NCBI GenBank assembly: GCA_030746435.1
Contig: JASLMV010000019.1
Coordinates: 1 to 49,420, forward strand
DNA length: 49,420 nucleotides
From: Gammaproteobacteria bacterium
Lineage (GTDB): Bacteria; Pseudomonadota; Gammaproteobacteria; Steroidobacterales; GCA-2729495
Direction of reading: 5' to 3'
Under the pieces are notes generated by a model. The model searched no databases. It was given only the letters and a program-made list of their open reading frames with translations, and was not told where the DNA came from. Positions 32,412 through 40,308 of this stretch are shown here, piece after piece. The position numbers were made by a program, and so were the translations under genes. The first letter of the stretch is position 1; each line of letters opens with the position of its first letter.

Positions 32412-33140
32412 GTGAAGCTTTCTGTCATTTTTCCCGTTTACAACGAACAGGCCACCGTTCAGCAGGTGTTGGACGATGTTCTTGCATTCGAAATGGAAGG
32501 ACTCGAAAAGGAAGTGCTCATAGTCGAAGGCAATTCGACGGACGGGACCCGGGAAATTGTAAAAAGGTACGAGGGCAGGCCGGACGTACGGGTTTTCTAT
32601 GAGAAGAGCCCCAAGGGTAAGGGTGCCGCTGTGCGCAAGGGACTGGAGGAGATTACCGGCGATATCGTATTGATCCAGGACGGTGACCTCGAGTACAAGG
32701 TATCGGACTACCCGAAGGTATTGCAGCCGATTATCGACGGCGAGGCCGATATCGTGTTCGGTTCGCGTGCACGTGACCCCGCGACGCACTGGCAGTACCG
32801 TCAGTTCCATGGCCTGGAAGCTGTGTATGGTTTTTTCGTCAATATAGGCGGCGTATTGTTTACGGCATTATTCAACCTGCTATACGGCACCCGGCTAACC
32901 GATGGCGCAACGATGTTCAAGGTCTACCGGGCCTCGATCCTCGAGGGACTGGTCCTGAAGAGCAATGGCTTCGATTACGACTGGGAAATGCAGGGCAAGA
33001 TGGCGAAGAAGGGCCATAAATTCTACGAAACGACGATCAACTACCATGCCCGTGGCAGGGATGAAGGTAAGAAGATTGTATTCTGGCGCGACGGTATTCA
33101 CGTCGCACTTGCTATTCTGCGCTACCGCTTCTTCGACTAG
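32412..33140 (+). CDS. Family 2 glycosyltransferase (dolichyl-phosphate mannosyltransferase-like)
   Basis: 242 residues. The GT2 core starts MKLSVIFPVYNEQATVQQVL, continues EVLIVEGNSTDGTREIV, KGKGAAVRKGLEEITGDIVL, and has the metal-binding QDGDLEY in place of the more common QDADLEY. The RLTDGATMFKVYR block and the FDYDWEM segment are typical of polyprenyl-phosphate sugar transferases. It lacks clear C-terminal membrane helices. It may make a polyprenyl-linked sugar used by GT-C enzymes such as the nearby one at 26.6-28.2 kb. Confidence 0.88.
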   Translation: MKLSVIFPVYNEQATVQQVLDDVLAFEMEGLEKEVLIVEGNSTDGTREIVKRYEGRPDVRVFYEKSPKGKGAAVRKGLEEITGDIVLIQDGDLEYKVSDYPKVLQPIIDGEADIVFGSRARDPATHWQYRQFHGLEAVYGFFVNIGGVLFTALFNLLYGTRLTDGATMFKVYRASILEGLVLKSNGFDYDWEMQGKMAKKGHKFYETTINYHARGRDEGKKIVFWRDGIHVALAILRYRFFD

Positions 33141-33150
33141 CGGCCCGTTG

Positions 33151-33249
33151 AGAAAGTTTCAGCCGCTTTCCTGACCTGCGGTCGGGTTGAGTCGCTACGC
33201 GACTTGTAAATAGCGTGTCCGAATACACGCAAATTCCAATCCGGCGTTA
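33151..33249 (+). repeat. 99-bp structured direct repeat, copy 1
   Basis: It matches 33766-33864 with about five mismatches. It contains small hairpins: GACC-TGC-GGTC, AGTCGC-TAC-GCGACT and GCGTGT-CCGAAT-ACACGC. It starts 11 bp after the glycosyltransferase stop. Confidence 0.9.
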
Positions 33250-33304
33250 GGCATCGGCTCACAATGTCCTGCCTTGCACTCGCCTGGGGCCCTTCAACAG
33301 ACCG

Positions 33305-33742
33305 CTAGGCGCTGGGTCCTGTGTTATCCGCAACTACGTCGATATCGACGATCGTGATATCGAACTTGAGGTCTTTACCCGCGAGCGGATGGTTAAAGTC
33401 CAGCACCACCGTCTCAGCCTTTATTTCTGCAACCCGGATAGGTCCTTCGAAACCCTGTGACTGCAGCGTGGCGTCTACGACGCGGGCCTCCTCGGGCACG
33501 CGTTCCAGCGGTACTTCCTGGAAAGCAGCCTCACTGAATTCACCGTAAGCGTTTGCCGCATCGAGGTTGACAGTTTTGCTGTCGCCGGCGCTTAAGCCGA
33601 TCAATTCGGCTTCCAGCGCAGGCAGTAGCTGCCCATCACCCTGCACGTAAACGAGCGGTTCCTGTCCGGTATTGCTTTCCAGTACCTCACCTTCGACGGT
33701 GAGAGTGTAGGTAAAGCAAACCTCTACACCTTCTTCTATCAT
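33305..33742 (-). CDS. FKBP-type peptidyl-prolyl isomerase, SlyD-like
   Basis: 145 residues. VCFTYTLTVEGEVLESNTGQ followed by EPLVYVQGDGQLLPALEAEL is the FKBP half. The middle insert (AYGEFSEAAFQEVPLERVPE) is the chaperone insert-in-flap domain, and VVLDFNHPLAGKDLKFDITI closes the fold, as in SlyD/SlpA. The metal-binding His/Cys tail of E. coli SlyD is missing. It assists folding in the cytoplasm. GGGAGG lies before the ATG. The gene sits exactly between two copies of a 99-bp direct repeat, forming a 615-bp repeat-gene unit. Confidence 0.92.
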   Translation of the reverse strand: MIEEGVEVCFTYTLTVEGEVLESNTGQEPLVYVQGDGQLLPALEAELIGLSAGDSKTVNLDAANAYGEFSEAAFQEVPLERVPEEARVVDATLQSQGFEGPIRVAEIKAETVVLDFNHPLAGKDLKFDITIVDIDVVADNTGPSA

Positions 33743-33765
33743 GGCAAAGTCCTCCCGCCCTGTTT

Positions 33766-33864
33766 AGAAACCTTCAGTCGCTTTCCTGACCTGCGGTCGG
33801 GTTGAGTCGCTACGCGACTTGTAAATAGCGTGTCCGAATACACGCAAATTCCAATGCGGCATTA
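33766..33864 (+). repeat. 99-bp structured direct repeat, copy 2
   Basis: Second copy in the same orientation, 615 bp from copy 1, starting 24 bp upstream of the FKBP start codon. It therefore overlaps the FKBP promoter or leader. The remaining stretch to 34148 holds no convincing gene; I only see a short repeated phrase (ATTTCAACGAGTC at 33931, ATTTCAATGAGTC at 33972). Confidence 0.9.
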
Positions 33865-34148
33865 AGACTTGTATGATTTTTGGCTCACAAAGCTCATGTA
33901 CTGGCATGTACACTCCGCTTGTTCGCGAATATTTCAACGAGTCTTGCCATGCCTCGCATTCGTCTGAGGCTATTTCAATGAGTCACGTAACCCGAATGCG
34001 GTTGAGGCTAGCACCCCTGTATAGAGCAGGCAACGGCGTGCCATGCAGCGGGTATCACCCGTGACGGATTGGGCACAATCTCAGGAGCGGTCGCGCTTCA
34101 GCTTTCGTGTATGCTGGGCCTGTTTTCCGGCATGGTTCGAGGTTGCCA

Positions 34149-34610
34149 ATGTACGACGAGTCGTGGGAAGGCTTCAGGGCATTCTATGAGTTGGCATTCG
34201 GTACGCCCATTGCCTACCTGTTTTTGCTGCTGGTCTGGAAAAAATGGTTCAAGGCGGATCACCCGGGCTGGAAGTACGCTCTGATAACGCTGGTCGGCGG
34301 CAGCTTTTTTATACTGAACCACTATTTCTTCCATGCGCCGTTTTACAGCCTGCTGGCGCGTAGCTACGCTGTCGTTTATCTTGTCCTTTATTATTTCCTG
34401 CTCATCAGGCCGTCAGCTTTTTCGGTCCTGAAGCAACTCGTCGCGGTGTTAACGGCCGTGGCCTTTACCGGCGTATATATAGGCGCGGAAGAAGTCGCGC
34501 GTGCACTCGCTGACGGCAGGATGCTAAACGGCGTGATGATCCCCGAGTTCGTGTTCGTGCTGGCTGCATTCCTGGCCTTCGTGGCTATCATCCTTGCCGA
34601 ACGAAAGTAA
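34149..34610 (+). CDS. Multi-pass membrane protein of unknown function
   Basis: 153 residues from the ATG after GAGGTTGCCA; a farther in-frame start is less well placed. About five hydrophobic segments are visible (TPIAYLFLLLVW, ALITLVGGSFFIL, YAVVYLVLYYFLLI, LVAVLTAVAFTGVYIG, FVFVLAAFLAFVAIIL). I do not recognise the family. Its stop codon overlaps the start of the thioredoxin-like gene (TAATG), so the two are translationally coupled and possibly work together in a membrane redox step. Confidence 0.75.
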   Translation: MYDESWEGFRAFYELAFGTPIAYLFLLLVWKKWFKADHPGWKYALITLVGGSFFILNHYFFHAPFYSLLARSYAVVYLVLYYFLLIRPSAFSVLKQLVAVLTAVAFTGVYIGAEEVARALADGRMLNGVMIPEFVFVLAAFLAFVAIILAERK

Positions 34611-35170
34611 TGAACCTCACTGTCTCCCAAGGCAAGATACGTGCAGCAGTCCTGATCATTTTCGTGCTGCTGGCCAAAGCGGTGTCCGCGGCCGACGGGG
34701 TCAGCTGGTCACTGGATACGCCGGACGGCAACACCGTGAGCTTCCCCTATGAGCATGATGAGCCCGTAATACTGCTGTTCTGGGCGAGCTGGTGTCCTTA
34801 CTGCAAGGCGCTCATGCCGCATCTGCAGAGTATCCAGGACGAATACGGGGAAAGCATCACCATTTATGCCATCGACTTCAGGGATGACGGCGATCCCCTG
34901 GGCTACCTGCAGTCGCAGGGTTACCGCTTTACGCCGCTGCCAGCCGGTGGCGCGGTCGCTGACGCTTACGGCATTTTTGCTACCCCCGGGTTGCTTATCT
35001 TCGACGGCGACAACCGGTTGCTCCTGAACCTCTATGACGTCATGGCCCGCTATGATGAGGAATTCAATACGCCGGAGGGGTTGAAGCATTCGCAACGGGC
35101 ATCCCGCAAAGCGCCGTACTGGGCTGCCAGAATCCGGCAGGCACTCGATCGGGCGCTGGCTGCACAATAA
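34610..35170 (+). CDS. TlpA/ResA-like thiol-disulfide protein
   Basis: 186 residues with an N-terminal signal or anchor (about 10-28). Thioredoxin fold: VILLFWASWCPYCKALMPHL carries the CxxC active site (Cys62, Cys65) and ATPGLLIF supplies the cis-Pro. It probably reduces or oxidises protein disulfides in the periplasm. The C-terminal 40 residues are basic and longer than in minimal TlpA proteins. It is coupled to the preceding membrane protein, which could feed it electrons; that is inference. Confidence 0.87.
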   Translation: MNLTVSQGKIRAAVLIIFVLLAKAVSAADGVSWSLDTPDGNTVSFPYEHDEPVILLFWASWCPYCKALMPHLQSIQDEYGESITIYAIDFRDDGDPLGYLQSQGYRFTPLPAGGAVADAYGIFATPGLLIFDGDNRLLLNLYDVMARYDEEFNTPEGLKHSQRASRKAPYWAARIRQALDRALAAQ

Positions 35171-35222
35171 AGCCCGTTAAAGGTGCACGCCGGCCCTGTC
35201 TTCTGGTAGTTTGCGCCAGTCT

Positions 35223-36092
35223 ATGGAAGAGCGAATCTACCTGGTAACCGGTGCGACCGACGGCATAGGCAAGGCGCTGTCACTGGCGCTGGCCGAAACC
35301 GGTGCGACCGTAATCATCCACGGCCGGAGTCCGGAAAAAGCGGAGCAGGTACTTACCGAGATCGGAGCAGCGACGGGCAATGATCAATTGCATACCGTGC
35401 TGGCGGATTTTGCCTCGCTCGACCAGGTCGCCGGGCTGGCGGACCAGGTAAAGACCAGATTCGATAGCCTGAGCGTCCTCGTAAATAATGCAGGCATGTT
35501 GACGGACCATCGCCAGCTCAGTCAGGACGGTTTCGAGTTAACCTTTGCCGTGAACTACCTGGCACCCTTCTTGCTGACCAACCTGCTGCTCGACACGCTA
35601 AAGGCCAACTCGCCCGCCCGCGTCGTCAATGTCTCGTCCACGGCGATGGGTGGGGGGGTTATCAACTTCGCGGACCTGCAGGCTGAGCAGCATTTCGATG
35701 GCTGGCAGGCGTATGCTAATTCCAAGCTCGCAAACGTCCTTGCCAGCCACTGGTTTGCGCAACAACTGGAAGGTACCGGCGTGGTATCGAACTCCTTGTG
35801 CCCCGGCCTGATCGACACCAACTTTTTGCATACAAATAACCTGTTTTCTGACCGGGAACGCGAGTTCATGCGCGACCGTATGCGGACTCCGGAGGAGGGT
35901 GCATTGGTGCCACTGTATCTCGCCACTTCCCCCGAAGCAGAAACCATTAGTGGCAAATTTTTCGTCCGCGAGGGACGGGACGGCCGCCGCGCACTGTCAC
36001 TAAACTGGGATCAGCGGCTTGAGGCTGAACTGGTTACGCAGAGTTTCGGGTGTCTGAAGGGTTGGTGTCAGGCGCCGCAGAGCGGTACCTGA
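35223..36092 (+). CDS. Short-chain dehydrogenase/reductase (retinol-dehydrogenase-like)
   Basis: 289 residues from ATG; a TTG four codons upstream is possible. SDR motifs: TGATDGIG (NAD(P) loop), LVNNAG, NVSS (catalytic Ser) and YANSK (catalytic Tyr and Lys). The closest style is the retinol dehydrogenase/WW-domain oxidoreductase-like group. The last residues (GWCQAPQSGT and stop) are encoded by a palindrome at 36064-36096, so the native C-terminus appears to be replaced by repeat-derived sequence. Catalysis should not depend on that tail. Confidence 0.88.
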   Translation: MEERIYLVTGATDGIGKALSLALAETGATVIIHGRSPEKAEQVLTEIGAATGNDQLHTVLADFASLDQVAGLADQVKTRFDSLSVLVNNAGMLTDHRQLSQDGFELTFAVNYLAPFLLTNLLLDTLKANSPARVVNVSSTAMGGGVINFADLQAEQHFDGWQAYANSKLANVLASHWFAQQLEGTGVVSNSLCPGLIDTNFLHTNNLFSDREREFMRDRMRTPEEGALVPLYLATSPEAETISGKFFVREGRDGRRALSLNWDQRLEAELVTQSFGCLKGWCQAPQSGT

Positions 36093-36096
36093 CACC
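36064..36096 (+). repeat. REP-like palindrome overlapping the SDR gene end
   Basis: GGTGTCAGG and CCTGACACC form a perfect 9-bp inverted repeat around a 15-base centre and contain the SDR stop codon. The same core (GTGTCAGG) recurs at 37640. Confidence 0.7.
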
Positions 36097-36129
36097 CGGG
36101 GTTACAACATGGGTCGTTGTGGTGCGTTA

Positions 36130-36375
36130 TCAGGGAGTGCCGTCGGTATTTACATTGAGCTGGAACAGCACTTCGTTGATCGGATTCGCGAGGGCTATAC
36201 TCCCGCCGGAGGCGAATAACAGCCCCACCGGTTTACGGTCTTCATCGCCGCCGCTTGCAATAACCAGGGAACCAAAGTCACCAGGCAGGCTGAAGTTGTG
36301 ACCATTCGTATCGGGCTTAAGAAACAGTTGCTCGATAAAATGTGGCTTAAACGGCGCTGGAATGCAGCAGTAGCC
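36130..36375 (-). pseudogene. C-terminal remnant of a trypsin-like serine protease
   Basis: An open stretch of 81 codons on the minus strand with no start codon reads HNFSLPGDFGSLVIASGG, then KPVGLLFASGGSIALANPIN and EVLFQLNV before the stop. This matches the C-terminal end of chymotrypsin-fold proteases of the type PGDSGSLV...PVGLLFAGS...ANPI..VL..L. The catalytic Ser of GDSGS is replaced by Phe (GDFGS), and everything upstream is lost behind a stop. It is therefore a dead fragment. It lies beside a REP-like palindrome. Confidence 0.7.
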
Positions 36376-36377
36376 TT

Positions 36378-36500
36378 ATGGGTGAACTGCGTAACGTAAT
36401 TTTTAAACCCTCGCGGGGCGTCGGGCTGAAAGTGTTTTATGGTGCTTACGGAAGCCTGGAATGGCTTATCGTTAAATCGAAACCGAATGGAATGGTCTAG
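36378..36500 (+). CDS. Possible 40-residue ORF
   Basis: ATG-initiated frame MGELRNVIFKPSRGVGLKVF followed by YGAYGSLEWLIVKSKPNGMV. The composition is protein-like but no family is recognised and there is no strong ribosome site. It ends overlapping the stop of the convergent GntR gene. It might be a small protein or another remnant in this eroded stretch. Confidence 0.3.
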   Translation: MGELRNVIFKPSRGVGLKVFYGAYGSLEWLIVKSKPNGMV

Positions 36501-37291
36501 GGTTTCGGGCCCCAGAGAGGACGGCCGTCCTTGCCTACTTTGCGGTACGTGGTGCTCCTGTACTCATAATATTCAGGCCGGAAAAAGCCCTCGGTGTGCA
36601 TCAGGGTATTACCGTCCGGGTCTTCGAAAGAGCCGGTCATGAAGAGCAGTGGGGACCCGACCGGTATATTAAGAAGTTCGGCATTGGTTTCATTGGCCGA
36701 TACGGCATTAATAGTCTGCTGTGCCTTCTTCAGGGTATAGCCGGCATCGACAACACTCGTCAGCATCGGCTTGTCATCAGTACTTTTCATATCCACGTTC
36801 TTCATGACGGGGATCGGGATATAAAAGTATGCCGTACTGTAGGGAGTGCCATCGCGCTGCCTGATCCTCAGCAGGTGGACCAGTTGTGCATGCCCTTCGA
36901 ATTTCTTTGCGAGTGCTTTAGGTGTAGCGATAAGCTCGGCCGAATGGGTCGGGAATTTGCGAATTCCATCGATTTCTGCATTCCCGGTAATCTGCCCCAG
37001 GTCGAACAGTTCGTCGTACTTATAGTGGTGCAGGGTAACCCGTGTGCCTACGCCCTGGCGCCGTTCGACCAGGCGGTCGTTTTCCAGGAGCTGCAGGGTT
37101 CTGCGCAGCGTTACCCGTGATACCCCGAAACGTGTGGCCAGCTTGTGTTCGCTGGGCAATACACTGCCGCCGGCAATCTTTCCGTCCAGAATCTGCTCAC
37201 GCAGCGTCAGGTAGACCTGGTGATACAGGGGCAGTAAGGGCCTGGGCATAGTTGTTCCCGCACCCGTATTGGGAGTCTTTGCTTCGCTCAT
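36497..37291 (-). CDS. GntR-family transcriptional regulator (HutC/UTRA type)
   Basis: 264 residues. N-terminal winged helix-turn-helix: PLYHQVYLTLREQILDGKI, LPSEHKLATRFGVSRVTLRRTLQLLENDRLVERRQGVGTRV in order. The C-terminal UTRA ligand domain has LLRIRQRDGTPYSTAYFYIP and GSPLLFMTGSFEDPDGNTLMHTEGFFRPEYYEY. It is probably a ligand-responsive repressor of nearby or distant catabolic genes; the effector is unknown. The region upstream (37292-37721) is the likely place for its own operator. Confidence 0.92.
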   Translation of the reverse strand: MSEAKTPNTGAGTTMPRPLLPLYHQVYLTLREQILDGKIAGGSVLPSEHKLATRFGVSRVTLRRTLQLLENDRLVERRQGVGTRVTLHHYKYDELFDLGQITGNAEIDGIRKFPTHSAELIATPKALAKKFEGHAQLVHLLRIRQRDGTPYSTAYFYIPIPVMKNVDMKSTDDKPMLTSVVDAGYTLKKAQQTINAVSANETNAELLNIPVGSPLLFMTGSFEDPDGNTLMHTEGFFRPEYYEYRSTTYRKVGKDGRPLWGPKP

Positions 37292-37721
37292 GTATAGGGG
37301 TGGAGCGGTAAACCGAAAAATTCTTATTCTTGTCGGGGGCGCAGCTAATAGTGAATGAATGCCATCGCAGTGTCTATTGTGGAGTCCGTGATGGCCGATA
37401 TTCTGGTGACTATACGGTTACATGAAACGGGCTGGAAAAATTCTACCAGGGCTAGCTAAAACAATAACTTATACCTGTAACAAGGTATCTGGCTTCTGCC
37501 TCTGACGGCGCTGGTGACCGGTACTTGTATGGTCGCGAATACCAATTTGCCCGTCCGTGAGTATCCCCGGTAGTTTCGTATTGAAAGAGCTATTCCTGCA
37601 GGTTGCGCGTTAATCGGGTAACCAGTTGCATTGCTTACCGGTGTCAGGCACCAACCGGTTTAATCCGCCGGTACCCCCGAACAGGTGCCTGACGCCGTTT
37701 TCTTTTTGTACCCCCTGTTTT
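37292..37721. other. Intergenic stretch with a REP-like palindrome
   Basis: No convincing gene is seen in these 430 bases. The left part holds the GntR promoter region. The right part holds the palindrome described separately and a T-rich tract (37698-37706). Confidence 0.6.
37640..37696 (+). repeat. REP-like inverted repeat pair
   Basis: GGTGTCAGGCACC (37640-37652) and GGTGCCTGACGCC (37684-37696) are inverted copies, with 10 bp perfect (GTCAGGCACC/GGTGCCTGAC) around a 31-base centre that itself has ACCGG/CCGGT. It is followed by TTTTCTTTTT. It shares its core with the palindrome at 36064. Confidence 0.72.
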
Positions 37722-38756
37722 TTAAGGTGGTGACGTTTCGAAACAGGCGTCTTCCGTTTTCGGGTCCCCGTCGGACGGGCACTCTATACCCTCCAGGGCT
37801 ACCCACAGGGGCGTGCCCGCGACCAGTGGGGTGGGTACAGCGACGTAATCGTCAAGCCCGGCAATCGACAGGTCATTGATCGGATTGATAAATATATCAA
37901 GTTTACCGTTTTTGATATCACGGTCGCACGCCGGCAGGTCGTTCATATACTTGGTCTTCACCGTATGTTCAGGCATGAAGCTCTGGGCCATCTGGGTGGT
38001 AAGCACGCCGGCACAAATGCGGATATCGGGCCGGGCGATCAGGTCGTTCAGTGACTTGATCTCGTCAACCAGTTTTGAGTCCTTTGGGATATGGATGTAC
38101 TGACTCGATGCACTCATCGTGCAGGTAAACCGGCGTGACAGGCGGCGGCGCATCTCCTGGGTAACGCCACCGGTGGCGTTTAACTGCGAAATAAAATCAA
38201 TCTTGTTGTCCACCAGCAGGAAGGTCGAGGGTAGCCGGCCCGGGGCAACCACCACGTTTTCAACTTTGAGATCCACATCGTAGTGCTTACTGATTTCCTC
38301 GATGACCGCGTCCTGGTATTTCTGGCTTACGCCTGAGAAATACCACGTGGAATTGTCCGGCGTGTCCGGTACCGCCTGCACCATTTGCCGGATCGTGCCC
38401 GTTTCGAGTATGTCCTTAAACATACCGACCGGTTCTTCGGGCCACAGCGCGACTTCCGGCGTGGGCAGACAATCCACCAGCTTCACTATGTAATCCACCG
38501 CTGCGCCGGGTTGGTTCCTGGGCTCGCTCATGACGGCCTCGCGGTCTTTGCCGCTCGCTATGACCCGAATCCAGGCAGCATCAAAGGCCCGCACCAGCTG
38601 CTCCCGGCCGCGAGCGATTTCTTCAGGGGTCCAGTCCCCGGTTCTGGCAGGGATATCTTCGATTTTGGAAACTTCCTGACCGGAATGACCACCTGCAAAC
38701 AACGGTCCGGACAGGAACAGCGCTGCTACAGCAAGCACACTGGTGACTATACGCAT
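37722..38756 (-). CDS. Periplasmic solute-binding-like protein
   Basis: 344 residues from the ATG after AAGGTAG; a farther in-frame start would add 38 residues before the signal peptide and is rejected. The signal peptide ends SGPLFAGG. The rest resembles family 3 extracellular solute-binding proteins: a central PGRLPSTFLLVDNKIDFISQ, then FTCTMSASSQYIHIPKDSKLVDEIKSLNDL, RICAGVLTTQMAQSFMPEHTVKTKY and KNGKLDIFINPINDLSIAGLDDYVAVP, the usual order of the second lobe. Four Cys suggest disulphides. No transporter genes are adjacent, so it may act as a sensor or work with a distant permease. Confidence 0.75.
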   Translation of the reverse strand: MRIVTSVLAVAALFLSGPLFAGGHSGQEVSKIEDIPARTGDWTPEEIARGREQLVRAFDAAWIRVIASGKDREAVMSEPRNQPGAAVDYIVKLVDCLPTPEVALWPEEPVGMFKDILETGTIRQMVQAVPDTPDNSTWYFSGVSQKYQDAVIEEISKHYDVDLKVENVVVAPGRLPSTFLLVDNKIDFISQLNATGGVTQEMRRRLSRRFTCTMSASSQYIHIPKDSKLVDEIKSLNDLIARPDIRICAGVLTTQMAQSFMPEHTVKTKYMNDLPACDRDIKNGKLDIFINPINDLSIAGLDDYVAVPTPLVAGTPLWVALEGIECPSDGDPKTEDACFETSPP

Positions 38757-38881
38757 GACGACTACCTTTTTATTGAGCCAGCAGGGACTGACCTTTGTAT
38801 GTTGCCGATAATCTAGCACGAGTATCGGCAGCGCAGCCCCCACGTGATGAACAGCGGCGTCATCGCCCACAAGTCTTGTAG

Positions 38882-39019
38882 ACTCGCGGCATAGCCAATT
38901 TCCTTCTGTATGTCGCCACGGTGTTGGTAGCCTTCGAGGGGCTCGATATCGGCCTGAACATCATCGCCGGACTTGCGCTTGCGGTCATCGGCAATATCTT
39001 TATCCTGTCCCGCAAATGA
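38882..39019 (+). pseudogene. Remnant or tiny membrane protein frame
   Basis: An open frame reads GIANFLLYVATVLVAFEGLD, IGLNIIAGLALAVIGNIFIL and SRK before its stop, two hydrophobic helices with a basic end. There is no ATG; a GTG at 38921 would keep only the second half. It may be the 3' end of a lost small membrane-protein gene. It ends 24 bp before the SDR start and could share its transcript. Confidence 0.33.
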
Positions 39020-39043
39020 CCAATAACAAGGAGCCGGCCCGCT

Positions 39044-39853
39044 ATGGTGCACAGACTTGAAAAGCAAACGATCTGGATTACCGGTGCGTCTTCGGGCGTC
39101 GGCGAAGGTATCGCGAAGGTATTTCACCGCGAGGGCGCCAACATCATTATCTCGGCGCGGCGCGCAGCAGAGCTGGAGCGCGTAAAAGCGGAATGTACCG
39201 GCCCCGGCAGTGTGCAGGTCGTGCCCTTCGACATTACGGACGCCGCGCAGCGCGAGGCTGCGGCGATACAGGTGCTGGCAGATAACGCCCGGCTGGATGG
39301 CCTGGTCAACAATGCCGGCATAGGTCAGCGGGCGCTCGTTAAAGACACGGACCTCGACGTCGACCGGCGCGTGATGGAAGTCGATTATTTCGCGCCGATT
39401 GCACTGACCAAGCTGGTACTACTGCGGCTCATGGAGCAGAAGAGCGGGCAGCTGATCGTTACCTCATCGGTCGCGGGCAAACACGGCATGCCGTTCCATT
39501 CCGCTTACTGCGCGGCCAAGCATGCGCTGCACGGTTATTTCGATACGCTGCGTATCGAACTGCTCGAATACAACATTAAGGTTATGTTGCTCGTGATTGC
39601 CGGAATCCGCAGCAACGTCGCAGAACATGCGCTGCTGGGCGACGGGTCCGAGTACGGCAGGGACGATTGGGGTGGTGATGTAGGCATCAGCGCTGAGGAG
39701 TGCGGCGAGCGCGTCGTCGAGGCAGTTCAGGCCGGCGAGTACGAGCCCGTGATCAGCATCGACCCGGCGCGGGAACCCATGGACCTGAAGGACAAGGATC
39801 CGGAGGCTTTTATCCAGCGCATGGCCGGGCTCATGCAGTGGATGGGTAAGTAG
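39044..39853 (+). CDS. Short-chain dehydrogenase/reductase
   Basis: 269 residues, AAGGAG before the ATG. SDR motifs are intact: TGASSGVG (13-20), LVNNAG, VTSSVAGKHG (catalytic Ser) and YCAAK (catalytic Tyr and Lys). The sequence style is that of DHRS7/SDR34-like enzymes that act on lipophilic carbonyls, but here there is no membrane anchor. It is a cytoplasmic NAD(P)-dependent oxidoreductase of unknown substrate. Confidence 0.9.
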   Translation: MVHRLEKQTIWITGASSGVGEGIAKVFHREGANIIISARRAAELERVKAECTGPGSVQVVPFDITDAAQREAAAIQVLADNARLDGLVNNAGIGQRALVKDTDLDVDRRVMEVDYFAPIALTKLVLLRLMEQKSGQLIVTSSVAGKHGMPFHSAYCAAKHALHGYFDTLRIELLEYNIKVMLLVIAGIRSNVAEHALLGDGSEYGRDDWGGDVGISAEECGERVVEAVQAGEYEPVISIDPAREPMDLKDKDPEAFIQRMAGLMQWMGK

Positions 39854-39917
39854 CGGTATTGCAAAGATTCGGGAGCAACAGGTTGCCTGGCGATCTATGC
39901 TGCAGGCCCTAAAGAAA

Positions 39918-39940
39918 ACAGGCCCCTGAAAGGGGCCTGT
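39918..39940 (-). terminator. Rho-independent terminator for leftward transcription
   Basis: ACAGGCCCCT-GAA-AGGGGCCTGT is a perfect 10-bp stem. On the minus strand it is followed by TTTTCTTT, so it ends transcription coming from the SDR and 74-residue genes to the right. It may also act weakly on the other strand, just after the + strand SDR. Confidence 0.82.
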
Positions 39941-40083
39941 CCGAAGCCAGAGATGGAAGATACGCCCACACCTAGCTCGCAGCGAGACTTTTATTGTTGC
40001 GGGCGCACCGAAAACTGTAGGTGTACTTTAGCGAAGCCCGTCAAGGCCTGCGTTGATACAGGTCTCAAAAATAACGTGTGGAG

Positions 40084-40308
40084 TTATGTAGAAACGAGTG
40101 GCACTTCGTCGAGTACCCAGTTCTTCTCGGTTGCGCGTGCAGGGCAGGGTATAGCCATTGCGGCGTCACCCTGTAATGCGCGCAGCGTCTTTATGTCGAG
40201 TCGCCAGCCGTTTTTCTCCCAGTCTTTCAGCATTTCCCGGTAGCGCACGATCGGCTGGTCGGAGGGAACCAGCAGTTCCTTGGTCATGGTTTCGGCATTT
40301 TTTACCAC
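40084..40308 (-). CDS. 74-residue protein, possible C-terminal remnant of a Rieske-type oxygenase
   Basis: A frame from GTG that overlaps the end of the SDR gene by 7 bp. It reads ELLVPSDQPIVRYREMLKDW and GWRLDIKTLRALQGDAAMAI, then IPCPARATEKNWVLDEVPLV. The last block looks to me like the C-terminal end of some Rieske ring-hydroxylating oxygenase large subunits, but this is from memory and tentative. No Rieske (CxH...CxxH) or iron site is present, so it cannot act alone as an oxygenase. It may be a real small protein coupled to the SDR or a fusion scar. Confidence 0.4.
   Translation of the reverse strand: MVKNAETMTKELLVPSDQPIVRYREMLKDWEKNGWRLDIKTLRALQGDAAMAIPCPARATEKNWVLDEVPLVST

Noticed and set aside
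32061-32810. A 249-residue open frame on the minus strand
   Set aside because: It spans antisense of the methyltransferase and glycosyltransferase genes, which are convincing.
33151-33260. attC-like integron recombination site (GTTAGGC at 33247 next to a structured repeat)
   Set aside because: The second copy lacks the GTT core, no matching inverse core (RYYYAAC) lies at the other end of the repeat, and no integrase gene is seen.
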